Source: an uncultured Clostridia bacterium
Lineage (GTDB): Bacteria; Bacillota; Clostridia; Oscillospirales; Acutalibacteraceae
Assembly: GCA_945224895.1 (NCBI GenBank)
Contig: CALYNW010000076.1
Location: forward strand, 1-5,825
Direction: 5' to 3'
Length of the DNA stretch: 5,825 bases
This document shows, in pieces, positions 1 to 5,825 of this stretch (positions within the stretch are counted from its first letter, which is position 1; each line of letters begins with the position of its first letter). Position numbers and translations under genes: made by a program. Below the pieces are notes generated by a model, which made no database searches, had not been told where the DNA came from, and saw only the letters and a program-made list of their open reading frames with translations.

Positions 1-60
1 AGCGTATCGGATACTGCCTGTGAAACTTTTGAATGCAGTGACAGCTGTGGCTGCAGATAA
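1..60 (+). CDS. C-terminal tail of a cysteine-rich protein, possibly DUF1540 (partial)
   Basis: The first plus-strand frame is open from base 1 and stops at TAA 58-60, giving 19 residues that end ...DTACETFECSDSCGCR. The Asp-Thr-x-Cys-x-Thr-Phe stretch resembles the end of DUF1540, a small cysteine-rich, probably metal-binding domain common in Clostridia; that match is from memory. Four cysteines in 12 residues and a hairpin terminator 18 bases after the stop support a real gene end. The second frame is also open, to a TAA at 62-64, but its peptide has no recognisable motif and uses codons such as CGG, CTG and TTG that are uncommon in the neighbours. The start and most of the protein lie outside the window, so both the reading frame and the family are tentative. 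Confidence 0.42.
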   Translation, partial: SVSDTACETFECSDSCGCR

Positions 61-74
61 TTAACACATTAACT

Positions 75-119
75 AAAAACGGCTCTGAAAACCTTTTAGA
101 CTTCAGAGCCGTATTTTTT
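75..119. terminator. Bidirectional intrinsic terminator between thrC and the left-edge gene
   Basis: A perfect 11-bp inverted repeat, ACGGCTCTGAA at 79-89 and its complement at 102-112, encloses a 12-base loop. On the plus strand it is followed by six T (114-119). On the minus strand the stem runs into five T (79-75). It can therefore end transcripts from both sides, as expected between convergent genes. The thrC stop codon (118-120) lies only five bases from the stem. Confidence 0.88.
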
Positions 120-1614
120 ATAAATCGAGAAGCTTGAATACCATTTGACTCATATCTTCCTTATTGCAGACATTAGTAAATCTTACTGATTTAGATTTAA
201 GTGAAGCAAGGGGCTTGTGAATTTCAGCTCCTGTTACCTTGTTAAGCTCATATACCATTGAAAATTCGTCAAGCTCAGGTGCATTTCCGTCAAGAACTGC
301 GTTTAACACGCTTGCAGAAAATTTATAGGGAGAAGCAGTAGAATCAATCACTGTCGGAATGTCATCACCAGTTTCCTTTACATATTCATCATAAACCTTG
401 ACTGCAACTGCTGTATGAGTATCGCAAAGATACTTATATTTATCAAAATGATATTTGATTGTATTGTCAACATTTTCTTCACTTGTATATCCTGCGTCAA
501 ATACCCTTTGAATATCGGAAATAAGCTTATCCGATACAGTATATTTGCCGTCCTTAGAAAGCTTAGTCATAAGATCTTTAACAAGAGTATCATCACAGCC
601 ACTCATATGATAAAGCAATCTTTCAAGATTTGAGGAAATAAGAATATCCATTGAAGGTGATGTTGTTGTATAAAAAGCTCTGTTTCTGTCATATGTTCCT
701 GTTTTAAGGAAATCTGTCAAAACATTATTGGAATTTGAAGCACAAACAAGAGTTTTGATAGGAAGTCCCATCATTTTAGCATAGTAGCCTGCAAGAATGT
801 TACCGAAATTACCTGTCGGTACAACAGCGTTAATTTCGTCACCTGCTTTTATTTTACCCATTTCAATAAGGTCACAGTAGGCAGAAAAATAATAAACTAT
901 CTGAGGCACAAGACGTCCCCAGTTAATAGAGTTTGCAGAAGAAAACATCATCTTCTTTTCAGCAAGCTGAGCCTTGATATCGTCATTTGTGAAGATAGCT
1001 TTAACTGCACTTTGAGCATCATCAAAGTTACCGTTAATAGCGCAAACAGAAACGTTATTACCCTCTTGAGTTGTCATTTGAAGCTTCTGCATAGGTGAAA
1101 CACCGTCTACAGGATAGAAAACAAGAATCTTTGTATGGTCAACATCCTTAAAGCCCTCAAGTGCCGCTTTACCTGTATCACCTGAAGTTGCAACAAGAAT
1201 TACGATTGTCTTACCGTCGGCAGTTTTCTTTGCTGAAACAGTCATAAGGTACGGTAAAAGCTGAAGAGCCATATCCTTAAATGCACAGGTTGGACCGTGC
1301 CAAAGCTCGAGAATGTTTTTATTACCGTCAATATTAACGGTAGGAGCAATTTTTTTCGAAGAAAATTTATCAACTGAATATGCTCCTTTAACACAATAGT
1401 CAAGCTCCTCCTCGCTGAAATCTGTCAAATATTCTTTGAGAACTGTTTTAGCTCTGTCTATGTAGCTCATAGAAACCATTGACGAAATCTTATCGATAGA
1501 AAACTGAGGTATTTCACAGGGAACAAAAAGTCCGCCCTCAGCACTTATGCCCTGCGCTATCGCCTGAGCAGATTTAACCTTTATTGATTTATCTCTTGTA
1601 GATGTATAAAGCAT
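118..1614 (-). CDS. thrC: Threonine synthase
   Basis: This PLP enzyme converts O-phospho-L-homoserine and water to L-threonine and phosphate, the last step of threonine synthesis in the cytosol. The 498-residue protein starts with the family's N-terminal segment (MLYTSTRD, then GGLFVP at 27-32). It carries the PLP-lysine motif HGPTCAFKD at 106-114 (Lys113 predicted to form the Schiff base), the phosphate-binding SGDTGKAALEGF near 144-155, and PTGNFGN at 266-272, which belongs to the PLP fold. Length and motifs fit the longer E. coli/yeast-type class. The ATG at 1614 has an AAAGGA site (1625-1630) 10 nt upstream. It follows yraN by 33 nt and is the last gene before a terminator. Neither hom nor thrB is adjacent, so it is separated from the rest of its pathway within this window. 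No T-box or other amino-acid-sensing leader is visible ahead of it. Confidence 0.97.
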   Translation of the reverse strand: MLYTSTRDKSIKVKSAQAIAQGISAEGGLFVPCEIPQFSIDKISSMVSMSYIDRAKTVLKEYLTDFSEEELDYCVKGAYSVDKFSSKKIAPTVNIDGNKNILELWHGPTCAFKDMALQLLPYLMTVSAKKTADGKTIVILVATSGDTGKAALEGFKDVDHTKILVFYPVDGVSPMQKLQMTTQEGNNVSVCAINGNFDDAQSAVKAIFTNDDIKAQLAEKKMMFSSANSINWGRLVPQIVYYFSAYCDLIEMGKIKAGDEINAVVPTGNFGNILAGYYAKMMGLPIKTLVCASNSNNVLTDFLKTGTYDRNRAFYTTTSPSMDILISSNLERLLYHMSGCDDTLVKDLMTKLSKDGKYTVSDKLISDIQRVFDAGYTSEENVDNTIKYHFDKYKYLCDTHTAVAVKVYDEYVKETGDDIPTVIDSTASPYKFSASVLNAVLDGNAPELDEFSMVYELNKVTGAEIHKPLASLKSKSVRFTNVCNKEDMSQMVFKLLDL

Positions 1615-1634
1615 AATCTTTAATTCCTTTCTTA

Positions 1635-1661
1635 AATCTACTATATTCTATACTAAGTCAA
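1635..1661 (-). promoter_or_regulatory. Possible weak internal promoter for thrC
   Basis: On the minus strand TTGACT (1656-1661, five of six matches to the -35 consensus) is followed after 15 bases by TAGATT (1635-1640, four of six matches to the -10). It straddles the yraN stop and would start a transcript near the thrC ribosome binding site. The 15-bp spacer is shorter than the preferred 17, and A/T-rich DNA gives such matches by chance, so this is only a candidate. Confidence 0.22.
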
Positions 1662-2001
1662 AGGCATTTTCAAGATGTTTTATTGATTTTATTTTATTAT
1701 CCTTTGTATATATTTCAATGACGTCAAATCTTGGCTGTAAATCTGTTTCAAAGTTTGAAAGAAAAATCTTTGCCGAAGCAATTATTTTATTTTGCTTGGA
1801 AGCCGTCACGAATTCCGCCGGAGTCCCAAAGGGATTTTCTTCTCTCTGCTTGACCTCAACAAAGCAAATGAATTTTTTGTTAGAAGCAATCAAATCAATT
1901 TCACCGAAACGGGTTGTAAAATTCGTTTCAATTAATTTGTACTTTTTCCTTTTGAGGTATTTTGCCGCCTCAATTTCCCAAAGCTTACCTTTACTGTTCA
2001 T
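1648..2001 (-). CDS. yraN: UPF0102 family protein YraN (predicted nuclease fold)
   Basis: A 117-residue member of UPF0102, usually found beside rnhB in Firmicutes. Family marks in order: an N-terminal helix with EAAKYL (11-16), Asn27 before the strand, GEIDLIA at 33-39, FVEVKQR at 47-53, FGTPAEFV at 58-65, and RFDVIE at 91-96. Asp36 followed by Glu49-x-Lys51 is the PD-(D/E)xK-type metal-site pattern of Holliday-junction-resolvase-like nucleases, so a DNA-processing role is likely, but the cellular role of the family is not settled. The length is normal. The start ATG overlaps the end of rnhB by 11 nt, and only a weak AAGAAGA lies upstream, so its translation is probably coupled to rnhB. It stops at TAG 1648-1650, 33 nt before thrC. 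Confidence 0.93.
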   Translation of the reverse strand: MNSKGKLWEIEAAKYLKRKKYKLIETNFTTRFGEIDLIASNKKFICFVEVKQREENPFGTPAEFVTASKQNKIIASAKIFLSNFETDLQPRFDVIEIYTKDNKIKSIKHLENAFDLV

Positions 2002-2599
2002 TATCTAAAATCTTCTTTAAAAATGTTTTTCTGTGAATTTCGCTTATTCCGTATTTCTCTATCATTTCATAATGAAGCTTTGTACCGTAGCCCTTATGCT
2101 TTTCAAACTGATACTGAGGATATTTTTCTGCCATTTCAAGCATATATCTATCTCTGCTTACCTTTGCCAAAATTGAAGCTGCGGCAATATTAGCACTTTT
2201 GGCATCGCCCTTAACGATAGTCCGTTCGTCAATATCAAGTCCCGGCTTTCTGTTTCCGTCAATAAGTGCAATATCGGGTTTAACTGAAAGTCCGTCAACT
2301 GCTCTTTTCATTGCAAGATAGGTTGCCTGCAATATATTAATTTCATCAATTTCCTTTTCTGTTGCAGTACCTATGCTGTAGCAAACACATTCCTCGCAAA
2401 TTTTATCAAAAAGTAATTCTCTTTTCTTTTCGCTTAACTTTTTAGAATCGTTAATGCCTTCAATTATATGTCCTTTAGGGAGAATAACTGCCGCTGCATA
2501 AACAGGTCCTGCAAGAGGTCCCCTGCCCGCTTCATCTACGCCGCAGATGATATTATATCCTTCTGACAAGGCTTTATTTTCATATTCAAGCCAATCCAT
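1991..2599 (-). CDS. rnhB: Ribonuclease HII
   Basis: RNase HII cuts the RNA strand of RNA-DNA hybrids and nicks 5' of single ribonucleotides in DNA, starting ribonucleotide excision repair. The 202-residue protein shows the DEDD active site: Asp22 and Glu23 in GVDEAGRGPLAGPV (20-33), Asp114 in IDGN, and Asp132 in KGDAKSANIAAAS. The 18-residue spacing between the last two is that of characterised RNases HII. The NDSKKL (50-55) and HKGYGTKLH (168-176) motifs are also intact. GRG at 25-27 is the element that reads the 2'-OH junction. The ATG lies two bases after the rbgA stop with no clear Shine-Dalgarno sequence, which suggests translation by ribosomes finishing rbgA. It overlaps yraN by 11 nt at its end. 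All key residues are present, so it should be active. Confidence 0.97.
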   Translation of the reverse strand: MDWLEYENKALSEGYNIICGVDEAGRGPLAGPVYAAAVILPKGHIIEGINDSKKLSEKKRELLFDKICEECVCYSIGTATEKEIDEINILQATYLAMKRAVDGLSVKPDIALIDGNRKPGLDIDERTIVKGDAKSANIAAASILAKVSRDRYMLEMAEKYPQYQFEKHKGYGTKLHYEMIEKYGISEIHRKTFLKKILDNEQ

Positions 2600-2601
2600 A
2601 A

Positions 2602-3465
2602 TTACGGTAATTCAAGGGTAATTTTACCCAATTTTCCTCCTCTGAATTCATCGCAAAGCATAACGGCGGTTCGTTCATAATCAATTTCTCCGCCTTTTAT
2701 TAGAAATCCTCTTTTTTTACCTATCAGCTCGAGAATTTCCCACCCTTGCATATCTTTATTAATTTCAATTTTATATCTGCTTGTTATAGCCTCAGGTCTT
2801 GTTTTTGCCAAAACCTCCAACAATCGGCAGGATAAGGTTTCAAGGTCTGTTACCTCGTCCTTTACAGCACCTGTAAAAGCAAGCTTATCTCCAACCTCTC
2901 TGTCGTCAAATTTCGGCCACAGAACACCCGGGGTATCAAGAAGTTCAATTCCTTTTCCCACATTAAACCACTGCTGTTGCCTCGTAACGCCGGCTCTATC
3001 GGCAACCTTTGCTTTAGCGTTACCTGCCATTCGGTTTATAAATGACGATTTTCCCGTGTTAGGAATTCCTACAACCATAAGCCTTAAAGGCTTTCCTGCC
3101 ATACCTCTTGCTTCATTTTTTTCAATTACAGAAGATAAAGCCTTGTTAGCAGTAGGAATAAACTGATTTAAACCTTTACCTGTTCTGCAATCAACGGGAA
3201 TGGCAAACATACCTTTTGATTTATAATATTCAATCCACATTTTTGTGGCGGCAGGCTCGGCTATATCGCACTTATTAAGCAATACAATACGGGGCTTGTT
3301 TTTCACAATACTGTCAAGCTCGGGATTTGATGAACTATACGGAATTCTTGCATCAACAAGCTCAACTACACCGTCAACCTTGCATAAGCTTTCCTTGATA
3401 ATTCTCTTTGTTTTTGCCATATGACCGGGGAACCACTGTACCGTTTGCTTTTGAAAATCAGCCAT
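2602..3465 (-). CDS. rbgA: Ribosome biogenesis GTPase RbgA/YlqF
   Basis: RbgA is a cytosolic GTPase needed for late assembly of the 50S subunit in Firmicutes. The 287-residue protein has the circularly permuted motif order: WFPGHMAK near the start (11-18), DAR (38-40), G4 NKCD (64-67), a G5-like DCRTGKG (92-98), then G1/P-loop GIPNTGKS (133-140), a G2 threonine in GVTR (159-162), and G3 DTPG (177-180). An RNA-binding C-terminal helical domain follows, ending in FRGGKLGKITLELP. A longer reading frame opens at GTG 3474, but ATG 3465 is preferred: AGGTGA (3471-3476) sits five bases before it, whereas the GTG has its only AGG three bases away and would leave a leader of about nine nucleotides after the promoter. 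It is the first gene of rbgA-rnhB-yraN-thrC and has its own promoter, separated from rplS by a terminator. Confidence 0.96.
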   Translation of the reverse strand: MADFQKQTVQWFPGHMAKTKRIIKESLCKVDGVVELVDARIPYSSSNPELDSIVKNKPRIVLLNKCDIAEPAATKMWIEYYKSKGMFAIPVDCRTGKGLNQFIPTANKALSSVIEKNEARGMAGKPLRLMVVGIPNTGKSSFINRMAGNAKAKVADRAGVTRQQQWFNVGKGIELLDTPGVLWPKFDDREVGDKLAFTGAVKDEVTDLETLSCRLLEVLAKTRPEAITSRYKIEINKDMQGWEILELIGKKRGFLIKGGEIDYERTAVMLCDEFRGGKLGKITLELP

Positions 3466-3470
3466 TTTTG

Positions 3471-3480
3471 TCACCTACCT
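3471..3480 (-). promoter_or_regulatory. Ribosome binding site that decides the rbgA start
   Basis: The minus strand reads AGGTAGGTGA here. The second half, AGGTGA, is five bases from ATG 3465. The alternative GTG codon (3472-3474) lies inside this element, which argues against its use as the start. Confidence 0.6.
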
Positions 3481-3489
3481 TGAGTTAGT

Positions 3490-3518
3490 ATTATACAGTA
3501 ACTTATGGAAAATTGCAA
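3490..3518 (-). promoter_or_regulatory. Sigma-A promoter of the rbgA-rnhB-yraN-thrC run
   Basis: On the minus strand TTGCAA (3513-3518) is followed, after exactly 17 bases, by a perfect TATAAT (3490-3495). Transcription should start near 3483, giving a leader of about 18 nt to the ATG at 3465. It lies immediately downstream of the rplS terminator, as expected for a new transcription unit. Confidence 0.8.
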
Positions 3519-3528
3519 TAATTGTTAT

Positions 3529-3567
3529 TTTACAAATTAAAAAGCCGTGATATGAAACCACGGCTTT
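3529..3567 (-). terminator. Intrinsic terminator of rplS
   Basis: On the minus strand a perfect 9-bp stem, AAAGCCGTG (3567-3559) with CACGGCTTT (3549-3541), closes a 9-base loop. It is followed by more T to give five in a row, then AATTT. It starts 17 bases after the rplS stop codon. The plus strand has no T-run after the stem, so it acts in one direction. Confidence 0.9.
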
Positions 3568-3583
3568 AAGTAATTATTTATAA

Positions 3584-3928
3584 TTACTGGATATCTTCCT
3601 TAACCTTTGCAGCCTTACCTACACGGTCACGGAGATAATAGAGCTTAGCACGGCGAACCTTACCTGAACGGATAACCTGAAAGTCAACAACATTTGGTGA
3701 GTGCATAGGAAATACTCTCTCAACACCAACACCGTATGAAACACGACGAACAGTAAATGTCTTGGAAATGCCTGAGCCCTTAATAGCGATAACTGTACCC
3801 TCAAACATCTGAATTCTCTCTCTTGAGCCTTCACGAATGTTTACAGATACCTTTACAGTATCACCGATATTGAACTTTGGAAGTTCTGCTTTTGTGCTGT
3901 CTTTTTCAATTAACTTAAGTGCGTCCAT
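3584..3928 (-). CDS. rplS: 50S ribosomal protein L19
   Basis: L19 sits at the 30S-50S interface of the large subunit and contacts rRNA in an intersubunit bridge. The 114-residue product has the usual bacterial length and the family blocks in order: FNIGDTVKV (19-27), [12 protein letters not shown] (33-44), [18 protein letters not shown] (57-74, KOW/SH3-like barrel) and RRAKLYYLR (92-100). The ATG at 3928 has a perfect AGGAGG (3936-3941) seven bases upstream, in line with high expression. Its own promoter lies about 125 bases upstream and a strong terminator follows, so it appears to be transcribed alone. In many Firmicutes it follows rpsP-rimM-trmD; those genes are absent upstream here, while rbgA remains its downstream neighbour. 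The long leader suggests control at the RNA level. Confidence 0.98.
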   Translation of the reverse strand: MDALKLIEKDSTKAELPKFNIGDTVKVSVNIREGSRERIQMFEGTVIAIKGSGISKTFTVRRVSYGVGVERVFPMHSPNVVDFQVIRSGKVRRAKLYYLRDRVGKAAKVKEDIQ

Positions 3929-4045
3929 TTTTCTTCCTCCTAAATTTTATGAGATGTTCATATCATAAGCTGAAAGCGGACCATCTTCTGTAATGCTAAA
4001 CGCGGGCATTATAACGCGTTGCAAGAGATACAACGGAATAAATGC
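3929..4045 (-). promoter_or_regulatory. Structured 5' leader of rplS, candidate ribosomal-protein leader
   Basis: About 117 nt separate the predicted transcription start from the rplS ATG. In it I see three main helices: CGTTG/CAACG (4031-4035 with 4017-4021), AACGCG/CGCGTT (4015-4020 with 3999-4004), and TTATGA/TCATAA (3963-3968 with 3947-3952) ending five bases before the AGGAGG site. The first two share bases 4017-4020 and cannot form together. The loop of the second contains TAATGC (4006-4011), complementary to GCATTA at 3991-3996, so a pseudoknot is possible. No T-run follows the helices, which favours translational control over attenuation. L19 leaders are a recognised RNA class in low-GC Gram-positives; membership is inferred from position, not matched. 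Confidence 0.5.
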
Positions 4046-4051
4046 TGGAAT

Positions 4052-4080
4052 ATAATAGCATAGAATAATACAAAATGCAA
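4052..4080 (-). promoter_or_regulatory. Sigma-A promoter of rplS
   Basis: On the minus strand TTGCAT (4075-4080) and TATTAT (4052-4057) are separated by exactly 17 bases. The bases just before the -10 read TGC, which fits an extended -10 element. The expected start is near 4045. A perfect TATAAT at 4008-4013 has no good -35 at the right distance and lies inside the predicted leader hairpin, so it is the less likely alternative. Confidence 0.68.
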
Positions 4081-4107
4081 GCATTTTATTCGAATTCTTT
4101 ATATTTT

Positions 4108-5160
4108 TTAATAATATGTCAGCTTTGCGGTAGACGGATTAAGCTCCTTAAGCCTTTCGTTTTTATCAAAAATCAAGGAGCAGTAATAATAATCACTGAA
4201 CTCCTGCTTTGCAAATTCAAAGAAATCTTCAAAGCTGTCGGAAATAGGAATAGCCGTTTTTTCAAATCTTGCTACCCAGTAATCTTCATCTGTATCAGAT
4301 ACGCTGACATCAATTCCATATTTTTCCGAAAACTCAGATGCCTTGAATTTATCATCAAAAACGGCATATACATCTGCAACAATAAACCAGTTCTTAGTAC
4401 CATCATCATTCTGAGTGTATTCAAGATGATGTTGACCTACAGCAATTTCACTGTCACAAACTCTATAGTCACTTAAAATTGATGTCAAACCTTCATTAAC
4501 ATTGACGCTGTCGACCTTATCATAGAGGACTGCATCTTCTGTTGAAAAGCCATCATTACAGTACCTGTGATAACCGTCATCAGCATAATAATATCCCTCG
4601 CTGATATACACCTGTCCTTTATCATAGGTGTATATCACGGATTTGGGAAAATCATTTTCAGCTGGGGCTTCAACTGTTGCAGTAATAAATTTTGCATCGT
4701 ATTTATCTTTTTTATCAAGCTCGGAAAAAGAAACGGAATAATCATCACAGCTAATATCAACGCTATATCTTTCGGAATTATTGTCAATATATTTAACTGT
4801 TAATTTTTTACCGCTTTCAGAGCTTGTAAAATAATCAAAGCATTCCTCACCATAGCCCTCATATTTTGCGTAAACAACATTGTCGCCATCATAAAAATAT
4901 CTTACGGCAGTAGCCGACTCATCATCCTTTTCAATCTTTTCTGTCAAGCCGTCATAATCAGGCGTATAATACAAATCAATGTTTTTTGTGTCACTTATAA
5001 TATCGTCAAAGCTTGTCATATCGCTGAATATTTCATCAGCGTTATCTGATAGCTCGTTTTCGTGAATAAGCTCTTCACTGCTTTGATTGCCTGCTGAGCA
5101 TCCGCAAAGCATTAAAATTAAAGTCAATATAACCAAATTAATCTTAATTAAATGTTTCAT
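4108..5160 (-). CDS. Predicted lipoprotein of unknown function
   Basis: I do not recognise the family. The 350-residue product begins with a lipoprotein signal: Lys2 and Lys6, a hydrophobic stretch (7-18) and the lipobox LCGC (18-21), so Cys21 is predicted to be lipidated and the protein anchored outside the cytoplasmic membrane. A polar acidic linker (about 22-60) follows. The rest (about 61-350) is rich in Asp, Glu, Tyr and Ser with many alternating beta-like segments, such as TVKYIDNNSERYSVDIS and NWFIVADVYAVFDD. Five further cysteines (107, 138, 201, 235, 327) could form disulfides. There are no further membrane segments and no catalytic motif I can name. The start is firm: AGGTGA lies four bases before the ATG at 5160, within the nine bases after the upstream stop. 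That spacing suggests co-transcription with the DUF2344 gene. A substrate-binding, sensory or envelope role is possible but unsupported. Confidence 0.85.
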   Translation of the reverse strand: MKHLIKINLVILTLILMLCGCSAGNQSSEELIHENELSDNADEIFSDMTSFDDIISDTKNIDLYYTPDYDGLTEKIEKDDESATAVRYFYDGDNVVYAKYEGYGEECFDYFTSSESGKKLTVKYIDNNSERYSVDISCDDYSVSFSELDKKDKYDAKFITATVEAPAENDFPKSVIYTYDKGQVYISEGYYYADDGYHRYCNDGFSTEDAVLYDKVDSVNVNEGLTSILSDYRVCDSEIAVGQHHLEYTQNDDGTKNWFIVADVYAVFDDKFKASEFSEKYGIDVSVSDTDEDYWVARFEKTAIPISDSFEDFFEFAKQEFSDYYYCSLIFDKNERLKELNPSTAKLTYY

Positions 5161-5169
5161 ATTTCACCT

Positions 5170-5825
5170 TTACCTAAATTCTCGGTAATCCTTATCAAGT
5201 AAAGAAATTCTGCTTATGCTTTTCCATTCAAAATCCATATCCAAAAGTCTGATAATGGTATCAAACAAAAGAGACGGATTTAAATTTCTGTCAGGTCCTG
5301 CGGCGAGCCTGATATTAAGTACAATAACATCTCCTCTTATTGATACTGAATACTTATCAATAAACTGCTTTATATCCGTTTCCTTAAGGACACGTTTTCT
5401 CCCCTGCTTTGCTTTTTTTAATGCAAGAATATCATTACTGTCAAGGATTGATTTCATTTTTTCAACTGCCTTATCGTTGTCCGGAAATTGAAATTTATAA
5501 ACATAATCTGAAAAAGCTATTTCACTGCAATCTCTGAAATTGTCATATACATCAACTATACGCAGTCCCACAGGCAGTACGAAATTTAATCTATCCTTGA
5601 TTTCTTTATTTGAAATATCTCCTGTAATGCGCAAATCAACGCTTTCGCAAAGGCTTTCAACTCCCAACGAAAGAGGTAAAGAAAAGCTCATATACGGATG
5701 AGGATTAAAGCCCTCTGTATACCAAAGCGGTATTTTAGCTCTGCAAAGCGCCCTTGACCTTGCCCTGTTTATATCAAGATGACTGCTATATTTTAGTCTA
5801 TCCTCTTTAGCAAACCGAAGTCTAA
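5170..5825 (-). CDS. TIGR03936/DUF2344 radical SAM-linked protein (5' end outside window)
   Basis: The reading frame is open to the window edge; 217 codons are present and only a few N-terminal residues should be missing. Counting from Arg at 5821-5823, the start reads RLRFAKEDRLKYSSHLD (1-17), then TEGFNPHPYMSFSLPLSLG (36-54), which are the family's hallmark blocks. Later come a basic segment KKAKQGRKRVLKETDI and the C-terminal AGPDRNLNPSLLFDTI block. The family is normally encoded next to, or fused to, a B12-binding-like radical SAM protein (TIGR03960) and often near RNase G and rplU; its biochemical role is unknown. The Met at 5689-5691 is internal, because the conserved SHLD and GFNPHP motifs lie upstream of it. 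The lipoprotein gene follows after nine bases. The radical SAM partner, if present, would lie just beyond the right edge. Confidence 0.9.
   Translation of the reverse strand, partial: RLRFAKEDRLKYSSHLDINRARSRALCRAKIPLWYTEGFNPHPYMSFSLPLSLGVESLCESVDLRITGDISNKEIKDRLNFVLPVGLRIVDVYDNFRDCSEIAFSDYVYKFQFPDNDKAVEKMKSILDSNDILALKKAKQGRKRVLKETDIKQFIDKYSVSIRGDVIVLNIRLAAGPDRNLNPSLLFDTIIRLLDMDFEWKSISRISLLDKDYREFR

Noticed and set aside
415..633. Plus-strand open frame opposite thrC
   Set aside because: Antisense shadow of a well-conserved gene; the product is compositionally biased and matches nothing known to me. The same applies to plus-strand frames at 1718-2008, 4075-4476, 4567-4803 and 5216-5491.
1615..1647. 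T-box or threonine-sensing attenuator ahead of thrC
   Set aside because: The gap is only 33 nt, with no terminator hairpin, leader peptide or T-box-like element.
3619..3834. 71-residue open frame on the minus strand inside rplS
   Set aside because: It is a shifted frame of the rplS coding sequence with no ribosome binding site or recognisable protein features.
4008..4013. Perfect TATAAT on the minus strand as the main rplS -10
   Set aside because: The best -35-like sequence (TTGTAT, 4028-4033) is only 14 bases away, and the motif lies in the loop of a predicted leader hairpin. The 4052-4080 promoter is better spaced.
4072..4087. AT-rich inverted repeat after the lipoprotein gene, AAAATG/CATTTT, as a possible terminator
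   Set aside because: The stem is six pairs with one G-C pair and is not followed by a clean T-run; it also overlaps the rplS -35 element. Too weak to call, so the end of the lipoprotein transcript is unknown.
5170..5691. DUF2344 protein starting at the Met encoded at 5689-5691
   Set aside because: The 44 codons before it encode the conserved RLRF, SHLD and GFNPHP motifs of the family in the same frame, so this Met is internal.

Overview
The window is AT-rich chromosomal DNA whose genes look like those of a low-GC Gram-positive anaerobe of the class Clostridia, probably a ruminococcus-like gut bacterium. That assignment is inferred from the RbgA-type GTPase beside rnhB and yraN, strong AGGAGG-type ribosome binding sites, a lipobox lipoprotein and A/T-rich codon use. 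No taxonomic marker settles it. Every complete gene lies on the minus strand; only a short gene tail at the extreme left reads on the plus strand.

Reading in the direction of transcription (right to left), the first unit holds the C-terminal part of a radical-SAM-linked DUF2344 protein, cut by the window edge. Nine bases later comes a 350-residue acidic lipoprotein of unknown function. A 179-base gap follows, with a good sigma-A promoter and a structured leader of about 117 nt, then rplS (ribosomal protein L19), which is closed by a strong intrinsic terminator. rplS therefore looks like a single-gene transcription unit.

A second consensus promoter directly behind that terminator drives rbgA (circularly permuted GTPase for large-subunit assembly), rnhB (RNase HII), yraN (UPF0102 nuclease-fold protein) and thrC (threonine synthase). 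rbgA to yraN are packed with a 2-nt gap and an 11-nt overlap; thrC follows after 33 nt. The run ends at a hairpin with T-runs on both sides, which also closes a plus-strand gene whose last 19 codons occupy bases 1-60. That tail is cysteine-rich and resembles the end of a DUF1540 domain.

Most of the window is conserved housekeeping: ribosome assembly (L19, RbgA), removal of ribonucleotides from DNA (RNase HII) and threonine synthesis. No mobile element, CRISPR array, tRNA, rRNA or defence system is visible, and I found no clear new multi-gene system. The least explained items are the rplS leader, whose predicted helices compete for the same bases, the unrecognised lipoprotein coupled to DUF2344, and the cysteine-rich tail at the left edge.
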